This document shows positions 19,539 to 27,141 of a stretch of DNA of 64,000 bases, in pieces. Under the pieces are notes generated by a model that had not been told where the DNA came from, did not search any database, and worked only from the letters and a program-made list of their open reading frames with translations. The stretch is from Spartinivicinus ruber (GTDB lineage Bacteria > Pseudomonadota > Gammaproteobacteria > Pseudomonadales > Zooshikellaceae). Made by a program: the position numbers and the translations under genes. Position 1 is the stretch's first letter. The number at the start of each line of letters is the position of its first letter. The stretch is taken from positions 5,548,354 through 5,612,353 of the forward strand of contig NZ_CP048878.1 in assembly GCF_011009015.1 (NCBI RefSeq), in the 5' to 3' direction.

Positions 19539-19881
19539 CTTCATCTAAAATAGCTATATCATTATCAAACTTTACGGTGATTACTTAAATATTAAATTGT
19601 AAACTCAATAAACAGTACTATTTTTGTAATTAAATGCCAGTATAATTGATCAGTGGCTACATCCACTGCTCAAATATTTCATCAAAGTACGTCAATAGAT
19701 GTTAAGTTAATTAGTTCTACCAAAAAAACAAGACACAAAATAGCATGTTTTCAATTTTGGAAAATAATAATGCTGCTCAGCAATTGCTCCTGCATTGCTC
19801 TAATTGGTGGTTTCCATACCAGATGCATACTACCCATGGAGCTCAAGAACGGTGGTAACAAAATCCCTTGCGCCCTAGGCA

Positions 19882-19910
19882 TATAAAAATCATTCGCGAA
19901 AAGTATATAT
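19882..19910 (-). repeat. 29-bp repeat, right copy of the inverted pair
   Basis: Contains TCATTCGCGAAAAGTATATA. It is the reverse complement of 8028-8056 with 26 of 29 bases identical; the mismatches are at the 7th, 8th and 20th positions. The two copies enclose 11.9 kb with all the effector-like genes. Confidence 0.6.
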
Positions 19911-20061
19911 AAGTGCTAAAAGCTACTGCATATCAATTGATAGCTAATTCTTATAAGAACTGGACAGGTAAGATATCCCTCAGGATAGACAACTAACGTT
20001 GCCAAATTGAAACTGATCAAATAACAGCCTACTCTAAATAATAGAACGCTTTGCTTTGTTG

Positions 20062-20117
20062 GAACTGGCCTGTAATAAAAACGAAGCTATACTGTCGTTT
20101 TTATTACAGGCCAGTTC
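20062..20117. repeat. 23-bp perfect inverted repeat (hairpin)
   Basis: Two perfectly complementary 23-nt arms (20062-20084 and 20095-20117, outer part GAACTGGCCTG) enclose a 10-nt loop. There is no T-run after either arm, so it is not an ordinary terminator. It lies about 65 bp upstream of the 20184 gene and could act as a leader hairpin or be a small mobile-element relic. Confidence 0.7.
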
Positions 20118-20183
20118 ATGATTATCTTTGTAAAGGGTAATTACTACTAAACCCATTAGTGCATACAGGCAGTGTAGTATCAC

Positions 20184-21065
20184 ATGCAGCAGATTGAAGA
20201 TAAAAAACAGCTACCTAGATTACCTATAATGGCAATCATCATTCCAATCATTACGATTATTGTCACCTTGCTGCTATTTCTTCAAATTATTGACCACAAT
20301 AACTCTGATGAAATCGATATAAACACCGGCGAATACTTGTTTTATCCTGGTAATTTACTTGAAAAGATTAAATCTAAAGCCAATGACATTGATGGTGATA
20401 TTAGCATTATCCAACAAACTAAAAACAACCTTAAGTTTAAAATAAAATATCAAAACCCAGGACTAATTGAAGATTCTATTGTTCTCAATCATGTAAAAAC
20501 TGTTATCAACACAGCTATTACCATATTAATTGAAAGCCAGATTAACCCTTATAATAACAAAATAACAATTGGTGTAGAGGCAGAGTCTAATGACTCAACA
20601 ACATCAGCACAAGAGATTAAGCCGCCAAAACCTTATCGATACAACTTTATACGCTACAGCTACTCTCCTCGATTTCCCACTGATTTGCATACTATTATCC
20701 AAAAACAAATATCACAACATTATGGCAAATTAAATATTATTGAAATGGCAAAAGACAGGTTAAGCTTTGATTTTTTATTCAATAGCGAAAAAAAGCCAAC
20801 ACCTTATAAAGTAAAAAAAGAAACTAAAAAAATACTAAAAAAAATATTAAAGATACTTAAATTGTATAATATAAACTATGAAGGCGGTATCCATGGCGTG
20901 GGAGGTATTCATGTAACAGTTAAATCCCTTGTTCCCCAATACGATGAAAATAGTATTGAAATATCCTCAGCTTACGGAATAGCTTATTACAACCCTAGAA
21001 AAAAACGAATTATATGGAGTGATAGTTACCATCTATCTTACATAGAATTCGACCTTCACGAGTAA
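20184..21065 (+). CDS. Membrane-anchored protein of unknown function
   Basis: 293 residues with a short cytoplasmic head (MQQIEDKKQLPRLP), one transmembrane segment (IMAIIIPIITIIVTLLLFLQII, residues ~16-37) and a large polar, Lys/Asn-rich domain outside. The outer part seems to repeat a beta-alpha pattern twice (NTGEYLFYPGNLLEKIKSKA and RFPTDLHTIIQKQISQHYG, each followed by an NL-F or RLSFDF strand). No family is recognised. It is 28 bp upstream of the next gene and probably co-transcribed with that secreted protease-like protein. Confidence 0.5.
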   Translation: MQQIEDKKQLPRLPIMAIIIPIITIIVTLLLFLQIIDHNNSDEIDINTGEYLFYPGNLLEKIKSKANDIDGDISIIQQTKNNLKFKIKYQNPGLIEDSIVLNHVKTVINTAITILIESQINPYNNKITIGVEAESNDSTTSAQEIKPPKPYRYNFIRYSYSPRFPTDLHTIIQKQISQHYGKLNIIEMAKDRLSFDFLFNSEKKPTPYKVKKETKKILKKILKILKLYNINYEGGIHGVGGIHVTVKSLVPQYDENSIEISSAYGIAYYNPRKKRIIWSDSYHLSYIEFDLHE

Positions 21066-21093
21066 CTTAAGTAACGAAAACTTCTATTTTCCC

Positions 21094-21678
21094 ATGAAAC
21101 CAATTTTGAAAAAATATTTATTAATATTATTTATGTTTTCAACAGCTCATACAGAACCAAAAATTTCAGTTAATTATAAATTTTATGATATTTACCCTAA
21201 GTCTTTCAATGATATCGATAAAGAAATGTACAATAAAACTCCTATTCTAAAGAATGGTGCTCGCTATAGAGGATATACAGACTGGCATGTTAAATGGAGT
21301 TATAGCTGGCAAAATAAAGGTAATTACTGCAAACTCACATCTGTTTCAACCAGATTAGATGTCACTTACACTATGCCAAAAATTCCAGATAATTTTAAAG
21401 TTAACTCTAAAATTCTTAGTGTTTTCAACAATTACTATAAAGCATTGATCAACCATGAGTACGGCCATAAAGATTCTGGTTTATTTGCAGCCAGAGATAT
21501 TGAAAAAGAATTAATAAAGCTCAGTAGCTCCAAAGGCTGTAAAAACTTAGCATCTACGGCCAATAGTAAAGCCCAAAAAATAATTAAAAAATATACGCAA
21601 CGTGATCTATACTACGATAAACACACCCAACATGGCAAAACTCAGGGTGTTGACATTAATAATTTTATATCAAACTAA
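21094..21678 (+). CDS. DUF922-type secreted Zn-dependent protease
   Basis: 194 residues with a signal peptide (YLLILFMFSTAHTEPK). It matches the DUF922 family of predicted secreted zinc proteases: an N-terminal strand VNYKFYDIYPKSF, SYSWQNKGNYCKLTSVSTRLDVTYTMP, then the HExxH site NHEYGHKDSG (H121, E122, H125) followed by a helix and a Cys (KGC). The end has YDKHTQHGKTQG, the usual family tail where another His may complete the zinc site. The substrate is unknown. It follows the membrane protein at 20184 by 28 bp, likely as an operon. Confidence 0.75.
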   Translation: MKPILKKYLLILFMFSTAHTEPKISVNYKFYDIYPKSFNDIDKEMYNKTPILKNGARYRGYTDWHVKWSYSWQNKGNYCKLTSVSTRLDVTYTMPKIPDNFKVNSKILSVFNNYYKALINHEYGHKDSGLFAARDIEKELIKLSSSKGCKNLASTANSKAQKIIKKYTQRDLYYDKHTQHGKTQGVDINNFISN

Positions 21679-21965
21679 AATTGGTTAGCTATTAATTGTA
21701 AAACACTTTAAACACAACAACTCTAAATTTAGATTACTATTTCACCATTAATTCAATACCATTTTTACTATCCACTCCCATATCCTTTGCAATAAGTATA
21801 AATTATTTTCAGCATCAAAAAGGAAATACTACCGTACTGAATTCAAGCCTTTTCATTTACATTTAAATGAAATATTCTAACAACTACTGATGCTTATTAT
21901 CATAAGCCGATTAGTAGAACTTACTTTAGAAAAAAATAAAAGCAATAACTTTCCAAGGAATGTAA

Positions 21966-22724
21966 ATGAAAACTAACAAAATTAAATTATGTTTAGCATT
22001 CTCTCTATTAGCTAGCACAGTCAACGCAGCATCCACTTATACTATGTACGACAAAATGGATTATGGATTTAACGGCTGCGACATTAGCTGGGGAACACTT
22101 CAAACAGGTGTTACTGAAGAAGATATGATTACTTTAGCAAAAGAAGTTAATGCTTTTGGTTTCACTTATCATCCTTCTTTAAAATATGGAAAACTAATGG
22201 TTGGTCCCTACCCTTCTGGATGTAAGTCACCAGCTAATGAGTCATGGCCACTATATTTATCACGTACCAGGGCATACAAAAAAATGGATTTTGGCTTTAA
22301 TCGCTGCGACACAGACTGGGGGCCACTACAATCAGGTGTTACTGAAGAAGATATGATTGCTTTAGCATTAGAAACTAATGCCGAAGGTTTCACCTATCAC
22401 CCAATGCTACGTTACGGTAAGGTATTGGTAGGCACATACCCAGCCGGTTGTGAATCACCAGCTAATGAATCATGGCCATTGTATTTATCCGAAATACGAA
22501 CTTATAAACAAATGAGTTTTGGTTTTAATCGATGTGATGTTCAGTGGGGGCCTTTACAAAGAAATGTCAGTGAAGCTGATATGATAAAATTAGCTGAAGC
22601 AGCAAATGCTGAAGGGTTTACTTATCATTCATCACTTAAATATGGGAAAGTTTTGGTAGGCGCTTACCCAATGGACTGTCAGTCACCAGCAAACGAGTCC
22701 TGGCCTCTTTATTTAGCTGAGTAA
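21966..22724 (+). CDS. Secreted protein with three 76-residue tandem repeats
   Basis: 252 residues. A clean signal peptide (LCLAFSLLASTVNAAS) is followed by three repeats starting at residues 31, 107 and 183. Each has M-(D/S)-(Y/F)-GFN-x-CD, W-G-x-LQ, (T/S)E-x-DM-I-x-LA, N-A-x-GFTYH, L-(K/R)-YGK, C-x-SPANESWPLYL. Two Cys per repeat suggest one disulphide per module. Repeats two and three are closer to each other than to the first. I do not recognise the repeat; it looks like a binding or matrix module outside the cytoplasm. The ATG has AAGGAATGTAA upstream. Confidence 0.7.
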   Translation: MKTNKIKLCLAFSLLASTVNAASTYTMYDKMDYGFNGCDISWGTLQTGVTEEDMITLAKEVNAFGFTYHPSLKYGKLMVGPYPSGCKSPANESWPLYLSRTRAYKKMDFGFNRCDTDWGPLQSGVTEEDMIALALETNAEGFTYHPMLRYGKVLVGTYPAGCESPANESWPLYLSEIRTYKQMSFGFNRCDVQWGPLQRNVSEADMIKLAEAANAEGFTYHSSLKYGKVLVGAYPMDCQSPANESWPLYLAE

Positions 22725-22777
22725 ATTCTCACATGAAGATATGTAGGCTCAACTAATAACTGAAACCCTGTAATCTA

Positions 22778-23034
22778 AGGGCCTGTTAACCCTATTTAAA
22801 TGTCACGGTTGTTATTGTAAAAGCACTAATTGAGGCGTGAAAAGAGAAGTTTAATTGCTCTAAATAAACAACGAGTCGTGCTTTTACCGTCACCCCCCTT
22901 CGGGCCGTGATTATTTTTCCACCCAGAGGTGTTACAAGTCATTTATGTAAAGTGACTACACGGCATTCCTTATGCTTTGCTGGGTGAAAAAATAGTCGCC
23001 AGCAGTTGTGATTCAAATAGGGTTAACAGACCCT
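22778..23034. mobile_element. MITE-like non-coding element, copy 1 (complete)
   Basis: 257 bp with 20-bp terminal inverted repeats (AGGGCCTGTTAACCCTATTT at 22778; the other end, read inwards from 23034, is AGGGTCTGTTAACCCTATTT; 19 of 20 match). It has no coding capacity. Internally GTAAAAGCAC pairs with GTGCTTTTAC, and GATTATTTTTCCACCCAG recurs inverted near 22978. A second, shorter copy lies at 48638-48800. I could not define a clear target duplication. Confidence 0.7.
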
Positions 23035-23130
23035 AGTTGAATCCGTCAAAAATACTAATGTTTTGACCACCACAAGCTAATGGTTTTTTAAGTAGATTAT
23101 TCATTCCTTTCATCCACACCCAACTTTGCT

Positions 23131-24030
23131 CTAGAAATAATGCGAAATAGTTAAATACCTTTCCCGAATGTGCTCAATCAGTAGTTTTACCTTGGTGGGA
23201 GGCTGTCTGGAGAAAGGATAAACAGCATAAATACCCAGCTTTTTACCTACCAATTCCGGGAATATATCCACAAGCTGACCATTGCGAATATCGTGGTAAA
23301 CCAAACAACGAGGGACATAGGCTATACCATGTCCTCCTAGAGCTGCTTTGCGCAGTGCAGCTGCATTATCGGTAGAAAAAGATCCAGCCACTTTAACAAT
23401 ATAATTGCCTTTATCACCTTTGAACTCCCAATCACTGGCACCAGTTGTCTGATAAGCATATTGAAGACAGTTGTGTTTGGTAAGATCTACTGGTTCGATA
23501 GGTTTACTGTGTTTGGCAACATAAGAAGGAGATGCACATACTACCCATTGAGAGTTTAGAATATGACGAGCAATTAAACTGGAATCTTCCAAATACCCTG
23601 TACGAATAACCAAGTCATAACCTCCTGCTACTAAGTCAACAAAACGGTTATCTAATGACATATCAACTGCCAGCCCAGGGTGCATATTGCAAAATTCAGC
23701 CACAGCATCAGCCAATATCAATTCGCCAGAGATGGTAGGTACCGACATTTTAATGTGGCCACTGACGCTTTCTCCAAAACCTGAAACCGCATCCATTGCC
23801 TCCTGAGTGGCTTGCTTCACACTTTTAGCACTGCGTAACAATACCTTACCTGCTTCGGTAAGCGCTAGTTTTCGGGTTGTTCGATACAGTAATTGAACGC
23901 CAATTTCTTCTTCCAATCGGGCAATTCTCTTACTAACTACCGAATTGGTAAGGTTATTTTCTTCTGCGGCCTTACTAAAACTTCCCAGTTCGATTACCTG
24001 AGAAAACAAAATCAGATCGTCTGCTCGCAC
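23131..24030 (-). CDS. LysR-family regulator next to the lactate genes
   Basis: 299 residues from a GTG start (MRADDLILFSQVIELGSFSKAAEENNLTNSVVSKRIARLEEEIG): a classic LysR winged helix-turn-helix at residues 1-60. A type-2 periplasmic-binding-like effector domain follows (VSGHIKMSVPTISGELIL, DLVAGGYDLVIRTG, AALGGHGIAYVPRCLV). It belongs to the large CrgA/DmlR-like subgroup. It is divergent from lldP by about 160 bp and so probably controls lactate uptake and oxidation. In pseudomonads that role is usually taken by a GntR protein (LldR). The inducer is not known. Confidence 0.85.
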   Translation of the reverse strand: MRADDLILFSQVIELGSFSKAAEENNLTNSVVSKRIARLEEEIGVQLLYRTTRKLALTEAGKVLLRSAKSVKQATQEAMDAVSGFGESVSGHIKMSVPTISGELILADAVAEFCNMHPGLAVDMSLDNRFVDLVAGGYDLVIRTGYLEDSSLIARHILNSQWVVCASPSYVAKHSKPIEPVDLTKHNCLQYAYQTTGASDWEFKGDKGNYIVKVAGSFSTDNAAALRKAALGGHGIAYVPRCLVYHDIRNGQLVDIFPELVGKKLGIYAVYPFSRQPPTKVKLLIEHIRERYLTISHYF

Positions 24031-24187
24031 TTTATTATGTCATTTTTGGAATTAATAATTTTCATTATTTCCCTATATCAGCAAAAAATAAAGGGGTAAA
24101 TTCATAAAAAATTAACAAAATCATTACAACAAAAAATATTTCCCGATGAAAGCTTATCGGAGAAATACAGTATATTAGGGGGTACCA

Positions 24188-25882
24188 ATGAGTGAAGCAC
24201 TACTAGCCCTAGTGGCTTTTTCGCCAATTGTAGTGGCAGCCATATTGTTGATTGGCCTTAACTGGCCAGCTAAAAAGGCTATGCCTATAGCGTTTGGACT
24301 AACTGTTTTGATTGCTTCTATGTTTTGGGATATGTCTGGCTCTAGGGTGTTAGCTTCTATTTTTCAAGGCCTGGGGATTACTGTATCAGTACTGTGGATC
24401 GTATTTGGCGCCATTTTTTTATTGAATACTTTAAAACATACAGGTGCAATTACTACCATTCGAAACGGTTTTACTGATATTTCTCCAGACCGTCGGGTAC
24501 AAGCCATCATTATTGCCTGGTGTTTTGGTTCTTTTATTGAAGGAGCTTCAGGGTTTGGCACCCCTGCTGCTATTGCAGCCCCTTTACTGGTAGCTATTGG
24601 CTTCCCTGCTCTGGCTGCAGTATTAATGGGTATGATGATTCAATCGACTCCAGTTTCTTTTGGTGCAGTGGGAACCCCAATTATTGTTGGTGTAAACAAA
24701 GGCCTAGACACCCACAATATTAGCGAAACACTTATTGCTAACGGCTCAAACTGGGAAGTATATCTACAACAAATTACGTCAAGTGTCGCATTGATTCATG
24801 CAGCAGTTGGTACCTTAATACCCGTGTTAATGGCGATGATGCTGACTCGCTTTTTTGGTAAAAATAAAAGCTGGGCTGAAGGACTAAGTATTTTACCATT
24901 CGCGTTATTCGCAGGCGTAGCTTTTACCATTCCCTATGCGCTAACTGGCGTATTCCTCGGCGCTGAGTTCCCATCCTTAATTGGTGGCCTGATAGGTTTA
25001 GCTATTGTAGTAACAGCTGCTAAAAAAGGCTTCTTAGTACCTAAGAACCAATGGGATTTTGAAACAGAAGACAAATGGCCTGCAGAATGGTTAGGCTCTT
25101 TAAAAATAGATTTAAGGGAAAACACAACTAAACCAATGAGCTTGACCAAAGCCTGGACACCTTATGTATTGTTAGCAGTCACCCTGGTTATCAGCCGAGT
25201 CAGTCCAGAGCTTAAAGGCTTCCTGCAAAGTTTGAGTCTTTCATTTAGTAATATTCTTGGTGAAGTAGGCATCAATACAGCATTTCAGCCTCTTTATTTG
25301 CCTGGAGGTATTCTGGTATTTGTCGCTTTATTAGCTGCCATTCTTCAAGCTGGAAATGCAAAGCCTTTAGCTAAGGCTTTTTCCGAGTCATGTAAAACAC
25401 TAGTTGGTGCAGGTTTTGTTCTGATATTCACTATACCCATGGTGCGAGTATTTATTAATTCAGGTGTCAATGGCGCGGACTTAGCAAGTATGCCAGTAAC
25501 AGCAGCAAATTATGTAGCTGACCTGGTGGGTTCAGCATTTCCCGCTATAAGTGCTAGTGTTGGTGCTCTAGGTGCTTTCATTGCTGGCTCTAACACAGTT
25601 TCTAATATGATGTTTAGTCAATTCCAATTTGAAGCAGCACAAGCACTGACAATTTCTAGTACAGTCATTATCGCACTTCAAGCCGTTGGTGCAGCAGCGG
25701 GTAATATGATTGCTATCCACAATGTAGTGGCGGCCTCTGCAACGGTAGGACTACTGGGACGAGAAGGTGCAACCTTACGAAAAACAGCTATCCCAACAGC
25801 CTACTATTTAGTATTAACTGGTATTATTGGTCTTATTTTGATTTATGGTTTTCAGTTAACTGATGCATTAATGACCCAATAG
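24188..25882 (+). CDS. lldP: L-lactate permease
   Basis: 564 residues, the normal length of LctP-family symporters that import L-lactate (also D-lactate and glycolate) with protons. Twelve or more hydrophobic helices span the protein. Recognisable family segments are the [24 protein letters not shown] block, [12 protein letters not shown], and near the end [19 protein letters not shown] and [30 protein letters not shown] precedes the ATG. It is the first gene of a three-gene lactate operon with the two dehydrogenases that follow. Confidence 0.95.
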   Translation: MSEALLALVAFSPIVVAAILLIGLNWPAKKAMPIAFGLTVLIASMFWDMSGSRVLASIFQGLGITVSVLWIVFGAIFLLNTLKHTGAITTIRNGFTDISPDRRVQAIIIAWCFGSFIEGASGFGTPAAIAAPLLVAIGFPALAAVLMGMMIQSTPVSFGAVGTPIIVGVNKGLDTHNISETLIANGSNWEVYLQQITSSVALIHAAVGTLIPVLMAMMLTRFFGKNKSWAEGLSILPFALFAGVAFTIPYALTGVFLGAEFPSLIGGLIGLAIVVTAAKKGFLVPKNQWDFETEDKWPAEWLGSLKIDLRENTTKPMSLTKAWTPYVLLAVTLVISRVSPELKGFLQSLSLSFSNILGEVGINTAFQPLYLPGGILVFVALLAAILQAGNAKPLAKAFSESCKTLVGAGFVLIFTIPMVRVFINSGVNGADLASMPVTAANYVADLVGSAFPAISASVGALGAFIAGSNTVSNMMFSQFQFEAAQALTISSTVIIALQAVGAAAGNMIAIHNVVAASATVGLLGREGATLRKTAIPTAYYLVLTGIIGLILIYGFQLTDALMTQ

Positions 25883-25971
25883 TAATTTAAATCAACACTG
25901 TAAAGTCGACTGTATGTAAGATAAGTGTCGTCAGTCAAACGTAAACAAATCAATCTTTTAATATAGCGTAT

Positions 25972-27111
25972 ATGATCATTTCTGCTTCTACAGACTACCG
26001 CGCAGCAGCCAAAGCAAAATTACCTCCATTTCTTTTTCACTACATTGATGGTGGTTCATATGATGAGCGAACCTTAAAACGTAATATCGATGACTTGGGT
26101 GAAATATCACTTCGTCAACGTGTACTTAGAAATATGGCTGACTTAAGCATTAATACAGAGTTGTTTGGGGAAACGTTAGCAATGCCTATTGCGCTTGCCC
26201 CAGTAGGCTTAACTGGCATGTATGCCCGCCGGGGTGAAGTTCAGGCAGCCAAAGCAGCGGAGAAAAAAGGCATTCCATTTACTTTATCAACCGTATCTGT
26301 TTGCCCTATTGAAGAAGTAGCACCAACAATTCACAGGCCCATGTGGTTTCAATTGTATGTTTTGAAAGACCGTGGGTTTATGAAAAATGTTCTCGAGAGA
26401 GCCAAAGCTGCAGGGGTAACTACACTAGTGTTCACCGTAGATATGCCTGTACCAGGCGCACGTTATCGAGACATGCACTCCGGTATGAGTGGTCCTAATG
26501 CCGCAATCCGTCGTATTTTACAAGCAATGTGTCACCCTAGCTGGGCACTAGATGTTGGGCTGTTTGGTAAGCCTCATGATTTGGGAAATATTTCTACCTA
26601 TCGTGGTACACCCACCAACCTTGAGGATTACATTGGCTGGTTAAGTGCCAATTTCGACCCATCTATTTCATGGAAAGACTTAGAGTGGATTCGTGATATG
26701 TGGGAAGGCCCCATGGTACTAAAAGGCATTCTGGATACTGAAGATGCTAAAGATGCCGTGCGTTTTGGTGCTGATGGCATTGTAGTGTCAAATCATGGTG
26801 GAAGACAGTTGGATGGTGTTCTATCTACCGCTAAAGCATTACCCGAAATTGCAAATGTAGTGAAAGGCGATCTTAAAATTCTGGTGGACTCTGGTATTCG
26901 CACTGGCCTTGATGTAGTCCGTATGATTGCTTTAGGTGCAGATTGTACCCTAATTGGGCGCTCCTTTGTTTATGCGCTTGCAGCACAAGGTAGTGCAGGG
27001 GTAGAAAACCTCTTAGATCTTTATGAAAACGAAATACGTGTCGCTATGACCTTGACTGGCGCGAAGAATATTTCGGAGTTATCACAGAGTTCCCTAGTTT
27101 CACAGCCCTAG
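25972..27111 (+). CDS. lldD: FMN-dependent L-lactate dehydrogenase
   Basis: 379 residues. LldD oxidises L-lactate to pyruvate on the inner membrane and feeds electrons to the quinone pool. The FMN-dependent alpha-hydroxy acid dehydrogenase signature is present: [18 protein letters not shown] at the N-terminus, the FMN loop [26 protein letters not shown], and the active site [12 protein letters not shown] with catalytic H275, the same number as in E. coli Lld[21 protein letters not shown] closes the barrel. It is 89 bp after lldP and 30 bp before the next gene. Confidence 0.95.
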   Translation: MIISASTDYRAAAKAKLPPFLFHYIDGGSYDERTLKRNIDDLGEISLRQRVLRNMADLSINTELFGETLAMPIALAPVGLTGMYARRGEVQAAKAAEKKGIPFTLSTVSVCPIEEVAPTIHRPMWFQLYVLKDRGFMKNVLERAKAAGVTTLVFTVDMPVPGARYRDMHSGMSGPNAAIRRILQAMCHPSWALDVGLFGKPHDLGNISTYRGTPTNLEDYIGWLSANFDPSISWKDLEWIRDMWEGPMVLKGILDTEDAKDAVRFGADGIVVSNHGGRQLDGVLSTAKALPEIANVVKGDLKILVDSGIRTGLDVVRMIALGADCTLIGRSFVYALAAQGSAGVENLLDLYENEIRVAMTLTGAKNISELSQSSLVSQP

Positions 27112-27141
27112 AACTGCATCCTGTAAATAAGGAGTCATAAG

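Larger units (their letters stand above)
19539..20183. other. Non-coding gap with repeat structures
   Basis: About 645 bp without a convincing gene. It contains the right copy of the 29-bp inverted pair and a 23-bp perfect hairpin. A patch near 19820-19875 (CCATGGAGCTCAAGAACGG) loosely resembles part of the palindromic element upstream of uvrA. A 77-codon open frame from GTG 19653 looks accidental. Confidence 0.5.

Noticed and set aside
19653..19886. 77-codon open frame on the plus strand
   Set aside because: GTG start without ribosome site, no family features, and it overlaps repeat-like DNA.
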